A stretch of 64,000 bases of DNA, taken from positions 83,224,227 to 83,288,226 of the forward strand of contig CM040430.1 of NCBI GenBank assembly GCA_022702705.1, given 5' to 3'. Made by a program: the position numbers and the translations under genes. The notes below the pieces were generated by a model that was given only the letters and a program-made list of their open reading frames with translations, did no database searches and had not been told where the DNA came from. Positions 20,999 through 34,535 of this stretch are shown here, in pieces. This DNA is from Papilionanthe hookeriana x Papilionanthe teres (lineage: Eukaryota; Streptophyta; Magnoliopsida; Asparagales; Orchidaceae). Each line of letters opens with the position of its first letter. Position 1 is the stretch's first letter.

Positions 20999-23507
20999 GT
21001 TACATGGGAGATATCACACCTCCAATGCAAATCCGCACGGCATTTTCTGCCAAAGATGACTTGGAAGGTGATGTTATTACCCATGTGTCTCACTATTCAG
21101 ACATGGATTTCGACAGATGCTTTTGGAAGAAACTTTCAAGAATCTTACACAATCCGTTTTGGATTTATGTGGATTGTATGAGATACTGAATTTTTAAACA
21201 AAGAATCATCATGTTTTGGATCAAGCTGTATGATGTATTTTCAATAAAAATTGGAATGAAAATGACCATGTCATGTTTTGCCTTCACCTCTTTTTTGTGC
21301 AAATTGAATGGGAAACGCCATTGAGTTAAATAAACTTTGAACAAAGAACGAAGGAAAAATATAAATAAATGAGAACTTTTTTAAAAATCCGAATGTCAAA
21401 ATAAACTCCAAATAAACATGAACTCTAAACTGAAGATCAAATCACAATAAACAACCAAAAATTAAATTCTCAAATCTGAAATCCCCAGCCTTCGGCTGCT
21501 CTCAAACTTTTTTGCGTCTCTCCGCAGTTCCTTCACCCTTTTGGGAAGGTTGACTGAGTCTACTGACACAGAACCACGAAAATTTTTGATTTGGTTCTGA
21601 TGGCATGGATTCATATCCTTCACTAAATTTCAATTTTAAACTTCCAAGACTGGTACCTAAATTCCAGCTCTCATTTTGTGGTTAGTATCTAAATTCCGGC
21701 TCTCTTTTCGAGAACGATACCTAAATTTTGATTCTCTTTCGAATTGATACGTAAATTTTGATTCTAAACTTCCGAGACTGGTACCTAAATTCCAGTTCTT
21801 ATTTCGAGTTCTGTACCTAAATTCTGACTCTCTTTTCGAGATTGATACCTAAATTCTGATTCTCTTTCGAATAGCTAAATTTCAATTCTAAACTTCCGAG
21901 ACTGGTACCTAAATTCCAGCTCTCATTTCGAGGTCGGTACCTAAATTCCAACTCTCTTTCGAGAACGATACCTAAATTTCGATTCTCTTTCGAATTGATA
22001 CCTAAATTTCAATTCTAAACTTCCGAGACTAGTACCTAAATTCCAGTTCTCATTTCGAGGTCGGTACCTAAATTCCGACTATCTTTTCGAGATCGATACC
22101 TAAATTTTGATTTTCTTTTTATATGATACCTAAATTTTAATTCTAAATTTCCGAGACTGGTACCTAAATTCTATTTCTCATTTCGAGGTCGGTACCTAAA
22201 TTCTGACACTCTTTTCGAGATCGATACCTAAATTTTGATTCGCTTTCGAATTGATACCTAAATTTTAATTCTAAACTTCTGAGACTGGTACCTAAATTCC
22301 AGTTCTCATTTCGAGGTCCGTACCTAAATTTCGACTCTCTTCCCAAGATCGATACCTAAATTTCGATTCTCTTTCGAATTGATACCTAAATTTCAATTCT
22401 AAACTTCCGAGACTGGTACCTAAATTCCAGTTCTCATTTCGAGGTCAGTACCTAAATTTCGACTCTCTTCCTGAGATCGATACCTAAATTTATATTCTCT
22501 TCCAGGATTGATACTTAAATTTCAATTCTCACTCTTTCGAGATTAGTACCTAAATTCTGATTCTCATCCTTTGCGAGGTTGGTACCTAAATTTCGATTCT
22601 CTCTCCGAGGCTGGTACTTAAATTTCAGTCCTCATCCCTTTTAATCAGTACCTAAATTCTGATCTTCTGTCCAAGGTTGGAGCCTAAATTCCAAACTCTC
22701 TTCTTCGAGAACAGAGCCTAAATTCTAGTTCTCTTTCAAATTCTGAGGTTGGAACCTAGTTTTAGATTCTTACTTCAAATCCAGAATTTTCACAAAATCT
22801 ACCTTGAAATCAATCGTAAGTCGAACTCCGACCAAAATTGAAACTCAAACCAAAATCCCAAACTCACAAATTAAAACTTAGAACAGAAAATAAAATGAAA
22901 TCTAAATCAAATTTTCCCAGATCTTGTGATCTGGAATTCACCTCCTTTTCTTTCCCCCAGCGAGAGATCAGGGATCTTCAGTCTTGGAGATTTACCTGAT
23001 ATTCCCTAGCGGAGAATTTCTCTATGATTCGTTCTAAGGGTGTAACTTAGACGTCTGTGTTGGTTTTGATCGTCGCTTCGGTCAACGCAAATACGCACGG
23101 TGTGCTCCGTCAGCACACCACACCTATTGGGGATCCATTTGTTGATCTCATTTTTATGAGGTCTTTTCTCTTCTCTCTCCTTAGTACTTAGGATCTAGCC
23201 TTAGGCTTTTCCTTCGACTATCTTAGAAGACTAGAGATGGAACCCACCACTTATAAATTCAAACACCTCTTAAACTCCCTTCAAACCCCACAAAGTTTGA
23301 TTGTAAACCACCAAGCCACTTGGAGGGTTAAGATCAAATGTGGAGGTTTAAAGGATGAGTTTCCTATAGGACTCTTTGGACTTAGGACTACCCTGGGTGG
23401 CCTGGTTTGGTGAGGGTTGACCTGCACACACCACACTCTCACACACATTCCAAGTCCTAAAAGCACACCTATACCTATACCTATACCTAATTTGACTTCC
23501 TGACTCA
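20999..23507 (+). other. 3' UTR of element A
   Basis: Follows the stop of the AlkB-like ORF and runs to the 3' LTR. It has an AATAAA word at 21243, the tandem repeat at 21640-22760, a CCTATA microsatellite at about 23468-23488, and a conserved final ~350 bp (with inverted repeat GATCTCA..TGAGGTC near 23145) that is shared with B and C. I could not recognise a clear polypurine tract directly before the 3' LTR, which leaves its exact start uncertain. Confidence 0.7.
21640..22760 (+). repeat. 128-bp higher-order tandem repeat in the 3' UTR of A
   Basis: The motif GGTACCTAAATT and variants recur about every 32 bp. Four variant subunits make a higher-order unit of about 128 bp: the GACTGGTACC subunit starts at 21651, 21779, 21903, 22030 (AGTACC), 22158, 22286 and 22414. 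The repeats become irregular after 22540. Tandem repeats in the 3' UTR of Tat-lineage elements are known and can seed satellite DNA. A diverged remnant of the same motif is in C (35340-35470, reversed). Confidence 0.9.
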
Positions 23508-25406
23508 TGTAGGTAATCCATATGGATGGTCCTCAACCCCTAAGCCCCAAGCTAAGAGGGTTAGGAACAACATATTGGGTGCCTAAAATGAGTCCTCTCA
23601 TGGCTCCTGTGAGCTTAATATGGCTTCATGGCTCAACCAGAGTGATTCCATTCTACTTACACTCGATCAATCTTCATTTTTCCCAAATTTCAATTTTCGA
23701 CTCCGAGGCCCTACACCCACCAAACCTACCAAAAGCCCTTGAAATTGCCCAAAATTTGCAAAATTGCCCAAATTACCCAAAATTTCAAAAAAAATAATCC
23801 TAAACATTTCCCACCATTCAAGTTGATCATCCATAGCCAAATGTACCAAAATTTCCAAAAATGCTCCAAAATTTCCAAAAATACCTAAAATACCCTTTTG
23901 ACCCAAAAAATCCAAAAATTCCCAAAAAATTCCAGAAAAATTAAAATATTCACAATTTCATTTCGTCCAACTACACCTTAGGCCAAATTTGTCAATTTAA
24001 CCCACGTTTGCCAAAACCCCCAATTTGACCCATTTTTAACCTAACGTGAGCCCAATGTCAAACCAAACCACTCCAATTGATCTCAATGTTGGTCCAATTC
24101 AATTCTAAACTTCAATTCAATATCCCCAATATCAATTTAGATCAAATCCAAGTCCAATTTGATTAACATTTGGATCCAATTTTAATTTGAAACTTAAAGC
24201 CCAATTTTGGCCCAGGACCAAAACCTAGCCCAAACCAACCCAACTCAACCCCAATTGGCCCCAAATCATTTCTAAAACCTTCTTAACATCCCCACAAACA
24301 AAGCACTAACTTGATTTGCCCCAAATTTGAACCCAAACTCCACCCAAATCTAACCTAAAACCAAAATCCCCTAAATTGGCCTAAACCAATCATAGACACA
24401 AATAGGCCCAAATCCCTAAACCAAAACCCAACTAAAATTGAAAACTCTTTGTAACATTCCCTCAAACATTTCCCAACATTAATTTTACATTAAAACCAAC
24501 ATTAGCCCAACCTTAGCCCAAGATAGCCCAACCTTAGACCAATTTGATCCATTTTAACCCCATTAACAAAAAAGCCCAAATTAAACCCATTTCAATTCCA
24601 AATGACACCAAACCTTTTCCAAATCACTCATGATACATCCATAAACTAAAACCAACATTTATTTGGCATGGTCTTTCACAAAACTTTCATCCAAAAGTCC
24701 ATTTTGAAACTTAAAAGCCCACTTCCATAAAGCCTTTAAAAGCCCATCTTCACCAAAGTTCAAATGCCCCAAAATTCATCAAAAATGCCTAAAACCCTTT
24801 CTCATGAAACAAGCCAAACTTTTCCCAAGCCATGGGCAAGCCAAATGAAGCCATTTACAAGCCATATGGAGCCATGAGAGCTTTGACACTTCACCAAGCC
24901 ATTAAAGGCAAGAAGGGGGGTTCTTTCCTAATCCTTCATTAAGCCTTTTTAACCATATTCATGTCACACTCTAAACCAAGCTTAGCCACCTCACCATGGA
25001 AAGAGACCTCACCACTCTATCTTGGCTGACCCAAATGATTTCTTTCAGCCCAAAATCAGACCTTGATAGGTGCACCTAGCCCAAAAACATTGTTTGACCA
25101 AACCAAACCCAAAATGAACCCTCCCCCCATTCCATTTTAATCCAACCACTTTACACATGGCAAAGGCCAATTGAACTCACAAACATCAAGCCCTGACCTC
25201 CCTGACCCAGAGGATGACCCATGCCTAGCCAGCCAGCCACCACAGTGGTCGAAAAACCCCATGGACGAGAGCTCCATGTGAGCTAAACTTTCAAATTCTC
25301 CTTGCTGACTTATCCCAACTCAATTGGACACCATGGCTATTCTTCCCTTGCATAAAGCAGCTGATCCCAATCCTTAATTTCCCCTGGGAGGCCCTCCAGC
25401 CGTGTC

Positions 25407-25414
25407 TATTTAAA
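25407..25414 (+). promoter_or_regulatory. TATA-like box, A 3' LTR
   Basis: TATTTAAA followed by CTCACTCACCTCTCGG, identical in context to the 5' LTR box at 6221. In a 3' LTR it could drive readthrough transcription into C, in antisense to C. Confidence 0.5.
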
Positions 25415-27937
25415 CTCACTCACCTCTCGGCCAAATAAGGTGATGAACCAGAGCTTAACAAAACTCTGCCAAAATTGCTTCAGGACATTCTCCTAACCGA
25501 GAGCAATTGATTCCCAGTGTTCCTTTACCCTAATCCGCATTAACAGAGTTCAATTTCTCAGTCAAAAATCCACCCAAAAACCAGTACATCTCTGAAACCT
25601 CCACCAAAATCAAATTAAACTCACTCATACCTGCACAAGACCAAGAGAAGGTGTTCCCCAGTGAAAGCCCCATCTCCAAGCCACCCAATTGCTCTAGCCT
25701 CCAAAGTCTGAAATCGGACTTGGTCACTTTCATACCTAGGCAATTCCCCAGAGCCAGAGACTTCATCTGGAGCTTCCTTGGGTGCAATCGAATGTGTCAC
25801 AACTCTCTGATTGAAGCTTCACTTCTCAGAGCCAAAGTATGGATCACTTCTTCCTCCCGAGCTTCCATGAATTCTCCATTTCATTTGAATCAATTTCATA
25901 GCATGTAAACCATATGGATGTATTTGTCTCTTCGAGATGAATCCATAGAGCATAAGAACACAAAAATCCATTGAGAAATGAGAGAGATCCTAGGGTTAGA
26001 AGGTGGACGGCTCACGGGACACACCAGTCGTAGACGATGACCAGCCACCGTTGGATCGCGCGTGTACCGATTGAACGGCTCGGATTGCATCGGATCAAAA
26101 GACAGAGCGGGACCGCGGTATGCGTGGTGGCTGACTCAGGTGGCGGCATCAAATAAGAGTGCGCCGCGTGGCCTTTCGATTTGCCATAGGTTGACGCGGC
26201 GCTGACTGGGTTAAGTAGATAAATAGGATATTTTCTATTTATTTAAATACCCAGAACTTTGAAAAATCATATCTTTGCATAGGAAAATTAGAAAAATAAA
26301 GTAGAAATACCCTCTTGTTCAGTGAACAGAGGAGAATAATGTGAAAAAAGAATTTAGTTAATTTGAGGAATTTTTTTAATTAATTAATTACTGATTTAAG
26401 TATTTTAATTCTCCATTTGCATAGACAATTCACCATGGCATGAGACCATAGGGATTTTGTAGCCTCTGAACTTGGGAACATTCCCTGAATTTTTTAGGGT
26501 CAGAGGCCATCTCTATGGCAAGTTATTGATTTTTCTAAATTTTTGTGCCTGTTTTGCTATTTTAATTCCAATAATTATCATGTTGTGAAATAAATTCTAG
26601 TAAAATTAGGAGAAGTATCTTAATACCAGAGGACCCTAGGAAAATTATGGTTAGGCTTAATTCATTAAGAATAACCCTAATTGGCCTAAATACTCAAAAC
26701 TAAATTTTAATTAATTAAGGTTAACCACATATCAAAATTACTTGAAATCAATTCTTCACTGTCATTTTGGATACAGAGAACCTTACGTAAAAATTTGAGA
26801 TCAATTGGAAGTGATTAGCCCCACTAAATGGATTAATTAAGTCACATGATCAAAATTAAACTTTAAAAATTCATAACTCCAAAAATACATTTTAAAAATT
26901 CACCAAATTGGTTTTGCGACTTCTCTGATATTAGGGGAGTCTAAGAAAATTAAAATTGTAATTTTTTAAAAATCTTCATTTTCTACCATATATTTAATAT
27001 TTAATAAATAAAAAATAATAAAAATCACAAAAATGTCATATTTCACCTCCTAATCACTTAGGAACAAACCAAATATTTTTCTCAAGTCTCTAGGTTAAGT
27101 TATTAAATTTTAAAGCCTTAAAACAATTTTTAATATTAAAAAATGGATTTTCCAACCTTTTCACCAAATTAATTCTAATCAATCAAAGACAAATCAGAAA
27201 AATATAAATTTGTTTTTCTGAACTCCTTGAGGTTAGAGAGACTTAAGAGAAATATAAAATTTAATTTTCAACTTTAATTTTATTTTATAATTAATTAATA
27301 CCCTAAAACTCAAAATAATTATAATAAATGAAATGTAATTCAAAAGATCACCAAAATTGGTCCAAGTGGTCCTCTGGTCAATAGGGACATCCCATAATTT
27401 TCTTAAGGATAGCAACTTTACCTTGGTCATGTTGTTGAATTTTTATTGAAAACCCTTATTTTTCACTAAAATTATTATATAAATTAAATTAAAAACAGAA
27501 AAAATCATATTTTCTTCTCTAATGTCTTAATTGACAAATGAGTAAAGTGACATAAAAATTTCAAGTTCATTTGAGCTCAATTTAATGAGTTTGAAATAGA
27601 TAAGCTTGAAAGGGCATAAAGGTAGTTAAAGACTTTTAACTCTTAATTAAAACTTTAGGTTTAATCAAAAGGGAGGGTAAAATATTTGATTTAAATTTTT
27701 ATTAGATGATTGAAACCTAGGGAATTAAGGGATAGAAACCCACTAATTACCTTAAAAATATTTAAAGTGAACTTTAATTGATTAAAAAATTTAAATTTTG
27801 GAAGATTAATTTAAATTTAAATTATTAAAATAGGGATATAATTTGAGAGGATATTAATTCTTTAATTTAAAAATCCCTAAATAAATCACTTCAAAAATAT
27901 TTAACTCTTAATTAAACTTAAAATAATAATTGAAGCT

Positions 27938-28868
27938 AAATAAGCTAAAATTTAAAAGAAGGTAACCCTTAATTAAATTAAAGCTTAAAATATTAAGTGG
28001 TTTAACAATTAAATTAAATTAAATTAAATTAAAAATATTAAAATTAATTTAACATCACTTAACAACAAACTTAAAAAAAATTTGAAATATTAAATAATAT
28101 TAAAACAATTCATAATTAAGAGTATAAAAAAACCAAACTAATCAAAACTAACCTAAAATATCATAATTAATCTAAATTAAGTCATTAAAATACATTAATA
28201 ATTTAAGTAAATTTAAAACATCAAAATTAATCTGAAATATTAAGACCATTTAAAAATATAAAGATTTAAACTAAACTTAAAACAACTTGAACACTATTCC
28301 AAACTTAAAATTATTAATCAAAATTCTATAACTAAAACAAATCACTTTAAATATTACAACTAAAATTAAATTTTGAAATCAAATCATCTTAAATTAAAAA
28401 TCTAATTGAAAAATGATGAAAACTCTTAACAAACTAACTTGCCCCTAAAGCTTTTATTATTATAACTCTTAAATAGAGTATTAAGTGAAAGGTCACTTCA
28501 CTCATCGGGTAATCAAATGCCCAAGTTCACTGAGCAAGAAACAAAACTTAACTAAACTTCTGAATGATTAATTCACTTGTGCAATTAAATTCACTTGGAC
28601 TCAAAACAGTCTCAGAAATATTAAAAAGATGTTTGTGATTTCTCCTAAGCACTTTCTCAATATGATGAGGTGTTTTAGAAGAACAATTGAACTTAATTGT
28701 TCTTTGGTGAAGAAAATCATCCTAAAACAAAACACAAGAACCTAGACGTCATAGGAGTTGACTAGCAACAGGATTAGGATTTTGGTAGACAACCAAAACC
28801 TTCCCTTAGCTTTACCTAGGTACTTGTGTAAATATTTAAATTCCTTAACATGTGCTTTAAGTGCAGCT
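27938..28868 (+). repeat. 931-bp LTR segment present only in the 3' LTR of A
   Basis: Bounded by GAAGCT (ending 27937) and GCAGCT (ending 28868); in the 5' LTR the two sides are fused at a single AAGCT at 8740. The shared AGCT suggests a microhomology-mediated deletion from the 5' LTR. Content is AT-rich, including a TTAAA-rich run near 28000-28060; no genes. Confidence 0.8.
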
Positions 28869-30500
28869 TGGAATGACAGGAAAACCCTCTGGGTACACTT
28901 TTATTATACTGCAATTTATTTTATTGCAAGTTACTTACATGTACTGCACTGTACTTTTCTTGCATGTTAAACAAGATTGTTGCAGGAAAACAGAAATCTT
29001 TAGGATAGCCACAAAACTGAAACCCAAAACTAAATTAAAAATCAGCACAAGATAAAATTCAGCGTCACAACATTCAAAATATAAGACAAATTAAAATTTA
29101 ATCACAAACAGAACAATAAAACTACAATTGCAACTAAATTAAAATGTCTCATTGAATGATCGGGAATACCTCGGAGGATGTAACCCACGTGTTGCTAATG
29201 GGATTTCCCACGGTCTAAATGAAAGTGTGGAACTCATTCAGTTGAGTTTAGCAAATTCATCTGGACTAAGTGAATTCGATGTAAATAACAGTGCCGGGAA
29301 GACGGAACCGTGGGATCTTAATCAGTTCTATTTAACCAAGTTTAAGATTTGTTTAATTAAAGCATGAAAGACAATTAGACTTTAATATTTCTAAAACCAA
29401 AACACTTTTCTCATCTTTTGATTTTCACCTTCTAAAACTAAACCTCTGCGACAACAAGGAGCTTGGAGCACGGTGGGCAGCTCGGCTATCTTCTTCAGCA
29501 AAACTAGGGTCTACTTCAACAGAATCTTTCTTAGAATTAAATAATAAGCCATATGATTTCGAGGTAGTTTGCCTAGTGCAACATAAATCCTCAATTTTTT
29601 TATTAGGCATTTGCATAATCATGTTATGCAAATTAAGACCTAACTGGTCTTAGGACTCCGAGGTAGTCGTTTGGTACGACATAAACCCTCACATCGTTGA
29701 GGCTATTTGTATGACTATACCATACAAGCATAAGTCCTAATTAATTAAAATTGGCAGGATTGAAACATCAAATAATATTCTCAAATCGAAGCCAAATCAT
29801 AGGATAGCTCGGGAAGTTGACAAGGTTCTTCTTGGATCCTCAGCTTCTCCCACTTTTCTTTCCTTTGGATTCCCAAAATAAACTGTTCCAAATTTGATCC
29901 AATTCCTTTTAAAATTTCCAAAATCCAACCCTTTGAAAACCTTAAACTTTGAAATTCTTGAGAGAAAAACCACTTATCATTATCGAGAGTTTTCTTAAAT
30001 GATTCCCGTCATTTAAGATGTAATTAACTATGTGGGCTTGCCCTTATAGAGAACTTTAAGAACCTGAGTAATATAAACCCTGCTTAATTCTTTTATATTA
30101 AACAGGGAAACTTGTCAGCTTATAAAATTGGTTCGCAGACCAAATGGATGTCACAAATCTTCTAGTTTATTTAATCGAGCCTCATCGTCAAGCAATGTGT
30201 CTATTCTTCGGGATAGATACACGTTTTGTGGTGTGGTGCTCGTTTATATAAACTATTTGGGATGTGAGATCGGTTTGATTTCATATCTTAAAGTTTTCAA
30301 ACATAGAATTCTTTTTAAAATCAAATGCCATTTTCCAAATCATATATATTTAAATTAAATTTAAGAATTTAAAATTTACCGACAATTTCTGTAGGCGACC
30401 CCTTTTCAAAATACAAAACACAACCTAAAAAATATGCCGACAATTTCTGTAGGCGACCCCTTTTCAAAATACAAAACACAACCTAAAAAATATGTCGACA

Positions 30501-33500
30501 TTAAGGAAACTCGAATATTTGATTTTGGTGTGACAAAATTGCAATGGTTTTCTACCATTTATCCCTTGATGTTTAAATCATCCAAACAAAATGATTAAGA
30601 TCATTTATTGCCCTTTTCCCATTTTAATTAGTCCTAAATATTGAATAAGGCTAAATTCTTTAAAATCATAATTTTGCCCCTAGGGTTTTATCATCTTATA
30701 ATTCACTAAATTTAACTCAAATGACTTTGAAATTTTTATGTGACCCTATTTATGGGTTAATTAAAATATTAGAGGAAAATGTGATTTTCAAATTTAATTT
30801 AGTTTATGTACTTATTTTCATGCAAAAATTGGGATTTTAATGAAAATTCAATAACTTGTCCAAAACAAGACTTTTAACTTTGAATTTTTTATTGGAGGTA
30901 AATATAGACTAGATGACCACTTGGACCAAATTTCATGATTTTTTGAACTTTAATTTAATCTTTAATTATTTTAAGTTATGGAGTTTTGATTAATTATAAA
31001 ATATTTTAGAAGCTGAAAATTCAATTTTATATTTTTCGTAAATCCTCCGGAGGTCGGGGCACCCAGAGAAACAAATTTTTTATTTTTATGATATTTATTT
31101 TAATTATTAGAATTATTTTAGTGTAAAACTAATGAAATTCATTTTTAGCTTTTAAAAAAAATTAATTTAACCCTTTAAAAAATTAATGTCTTAATTTAGA
31201 GGCCTAGGAAATTTATGTGAGTGGTCCCTAAACCAAATATGAAAATATGGTGATTTTTAATATTTTTGTGATTTTTATTATTTTTTTTATTACTTATATA
31301 TTTAAAATGTAGTTAAAAAAGAAAATTTTATTAAAATCCTAATTTTATTTTTAGAAAATTCCTCTGATTACAGTGAACTCCCAAAATCAATTTGACAATT
31401 TTTTGAGTTATATTTTAATTATTAAAATTAGTTTGATTTTTAAAAGTATCATTTCACTTAGAAAATTCATTTAGGTGGCTAAATAAACTCCAAATGTCAT
31501 GAAATTTTTATGGGAGTTCTCTGACTTTATTGTTTAGGTGAGAATTATTTTTGAGCAATTTAAACATTTATTTTATTCTAATTAATTAAAAATTAGTTTT
31601 GAGTTAAGTTGATTAATTCATTTCTTAAGGATTTGGCCCATGAAAAATTTATCCTAGGGTCCTCTGGTCAAACATAACCTACCATGATTTTTCAGAATTT
31701 TTCTTATTAATATGCTAATTATTAGAATTAATTTATCAAAATAGATGCAAAAAACATGGAAAATATATATCTCTTTATAGAGGTCTCCTCTAACCTTGAA
31801 AAAATTAGAGAAGATCCCTCATGACAGAGGCTATAATATGCTAAAATGGCATGCCATGGTGAAATGTTCTAATGCATGAAGATTTAAAAGACTACAGAGG
31901 GTTAATCAATTAAAAATCATACATGCATCAAATAAAATTCAAATTTCCACGTTATTCTCCTCTGTTCACTGAGCAAGCAGGTATTTTTATTTTATTTTTA
32001 TAATTTTTCTACACCAAGTTATGGATTTTTAAAGTTTAGGTGATTTAAATAATTCAAAAAATTCCTAATTTTCTACTTAAACACGTGGTGTTTCGTCAAC
32101 CTACGGTGGATCGAAGTCTCCACGCAACACGCTCCCATTTAACGCCGTCAGCTTACTAGTATGCCACACAGCCTGCTGTTCAATTCCATCTGCCCGTCCG
32201 GTGCGATCTAAACTGTCCAACATAAACACGCACGATCCAATGGCTGCCCGTCTTCATCCTCGTCTGATGTGATCTCATGACCGTCCACACTAAAAACCTA
32301 GTTTCTTAGCAAAAACTCAATGGAAACTCTTCAGGTTTGATCCTATGGACTCGTCTAAGCATGGAGAACATATCCATATGGCTAATCATGTTTAAATTAA
32401 CCCTAATTACATGGAGAATTTAGAGAAGCTCGAGAAGAAGGAGAGGTCAATACCTTGGCTCTAAGAATTGAAGCTTCAATAAGAGATGCTCTACACCTTT
32501 GCTAGAGTCCTAGGAGTTCAAGGATGAAGCCTATCGCCCTGGTGAATTTCCTAGGTATGAAAGTGACCAGACCTGATTTGGAGCTTTGGTGGAAGTCCTT
32601 GCTGGAGTGGCCTAGTGATGGGGCATTAAGTGGGGAACTTCTCCTCTAGTTGTGGGGATGGTGTGTGCATAATTAATTTTATTTTGGTGGAGTTTAGGAA
32701 GGTGTCTTATTTTGGGCTCAATTTTAAGCTCAGAAATTGAGCTCAGACAGAGGATTTGAGGGCTGGAAAATGGTGGGGATTGGCTTCTCTGTGCTTGAAT
32801 TAGGTCTGGGAGAATTTTGGAAAAGTTTAGGAAAGATTTTGGTTGAGCTCTTTTTTGGCCGTGGAGGAGGTAAGTTTAAATAGCCATGGCTGGGGTGGCT
32901 GTCAGGGCTCTAATTCAGGTGCAATGCACTGCCTAGGTAGAGTGCTGAAGAGCTCCCATGGAAATTTTGGGTTGAGCTGGCAATAGGGTGGACTTTGGGT
33001 TTGCTTGGCTTGGACGTGGCTCTCAGTTTAGGGTCCTCCGGTGACTATGCCGGCTGGCAAGGACGGGGGAGCTGGCCATGGGTCAGGTGAGCCAGTGGTC
33101 AAGTGAGCCAGGCCATCAAGTGGGAGCAATTAAGTTTGGTGAGCAATTTTGGCAAGGATCCATATGGTTTAAGCAAATATGGAAGGAAATCCCCTAAATT
33201 ATCCCCCAAATAAAGGATCCTTTGGTCCATGGCTCACTAGCTTGGGCTAGGAGCATCTTGGGTGGTTCCTATGATCAATTTAAGTGGCTATGGGAGTCTT
33301 GGATTGATCACATTTGGTTCAGTTTGTTGAATTTTTTTCATGGGTTCATTTAGGTCACTTTGAGTTTAAATTGGGCTAACTTGGGTTTAAGTTTGAATTA
33401 AGCTTAAGTGATTGAGCAATATTGTGTATATTATTGCCTTGAATGGTTTAGAGAAGGATTGGAGTGGTTTTGGATTTGTTTGGGGATCAATTTGGCTGAA

Positions 33501-34535
33501 TTTAGGATTTTGGTCAATTTTGGCAAGTTGGGTTAACTTATGTTTAGGTTAGGCTAAGATTTGGTCCAAGGCCAATTGAAGGTTCCAAATAGTCTATAGG
33601 GATGTTATAAAGAGTTCCCAACATTAATCGTGTGGAAATTTTAGGGTTAGGGCACTGAATTTGGGGAATTTTGGAGATGTGTTCAATTTAGGCTAACGTT
33701 AGGTATTTTTGGTTCTAGTGGGTTTGAGCGAGACTTGGGCACAAATTGGGGGTAATTGATGGTTCAATTCAGTTTATGGGAGTGTCATGAGAAGTTTAGA
33801 ATTCGAATTGAGAGGAAATTGATTGGCATTAGGTCAATTTGGAGGATTTGGGTTAATTAGGCAAAAATTGGGAATTTTGTATTTTAAGTGAAATGAAACT
33901 CAAATGTGAGTCAAATTGAGCTTGTATTTGGTTTAGATTGTCATTATAGATGTTAAATTAAAGTTTGGAATTGAAATTAGGCAAGATTGGGGTCGATTGG
34001 GTAGACATTGGGTTTAATTTGGGCACTTTTGGGTTAAATGAGTCAAATTGGGGCTTTTGATTACATTGGGCTAAATTGGCCAAATTAGGTCTTATGGTAG
34101 TTGAGAGAAATGAAATTGGGAATATTTGGGAGGTTTTGGGAATTTAGAGAAATTTTTGGAATTTTTGGAATTTTGGGCTAAGAGGGGCATTTCGGTCATT
34201 TTGGGGATTTTTTTAGGAAATTTGGCAATTTTAGGTAATTTTGATTAATTTTAGTGGTAAGGAGTATTTTGAAATGATTTTTAATGAAAAAAAGATAATT
34301 TGGGTGATTTTGGAAATTTTGGGGAATTTTAGGGTTTTGGGGGTATTTTTGGTAGGTTTATGAGCAAGGGGTTAAAAGTTTGAAATTTTTGGAAAAATTG
34401 GAATTGGTTGAAAATGAGTAATATGGAATTGTTTAGGTTGGGCCATGGACCAATGGTCACCCTCATTTGTTCCTCTATGTGTTGGTACTAGCCAAACCCT
34501 AGCCTGGGGCTAAAGGCTTGGGAAAACCACTTACA
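30501..34535 (-). repeat. Element C 3' LTR, truncated
   Basis: On the minus strand it starts at TGTAAGTGG (34535) and aligns in outline with the A LTR up to about A 8480, including the G-poor first part, TATTTAAA box, GC-rich block and CTCAGTGAACAGAGGAG-like stretch. The last ~2 kb (the U5 side) is missing. Together with the A 3' LTR it forms a tail-to-tail inverted repeat. Confidence 0.8.
32875..32882 (-). promoter_or_regulatory. TATA-like box of the C LTR
   Basis: Minus-strand TATTTAAA, in the same context as in the A and B LTRs (preceded by CCATGGC, followed by CTTACCTCC). Confidence 0.5.

Larger units (their letters stand above)
4154..30500 (+). mobile_element. Element A: giant Tat/Ogre-like Ty3/gypsy retrotransposon with an AlkB-like gene
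   Basis: Two direct copies of one long sequence (4154-10373 and 23508-30500) bracket 13.1 kb of internal DNA read on the plus strand. Internal order: primer site, ORF1, gag, aspartic protease, RT, RNase H, second RNase H, integrase, AlkB-like ORF, 3' UTR with tandem repeats. Total length about 26.3 kb, giant LTRs, an ORF before gag and a doubled RNase H are known hallmarks of the Tat/Ogre lineage. The two LTRs look roughly 91-95% identical in stretches compared by eye, so the copy is not recent. Frames carry many stops and several frameshifts; it is non-autonomous now. I found no clear target-site duplication (CAACA-type left flank, TTAAG right flank), and the flanks belong to different positions of related elements, so one edge has been rearranged. 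Confidence 0.9.
23508..30500 (+). repeat. Element A 3' LTR (7.0 kb)
   Basis: Matches the 5' LTR from TGTAGGTAATCC to GTCGACA with frequent point differences, and carries 931 bp (27938-28868) missing from the 5' copy. Contains the same G-poor first part, TATA box (25407), GC-rich block (26000-26210), AT-rich part and two 58-bp terminal repeats (30379-30500). No protein coding. It abuts the truncated C LTR in inverted orientation at 30500/30501. Confidence 0.88.

Noticed and set aside
21640..22760. CRISPR-like array of regularly spaced repeats
   Set aside because: The subunits are contiguous tandem repeats without unique spacers, in a plant retrotransposon 3' UTR.
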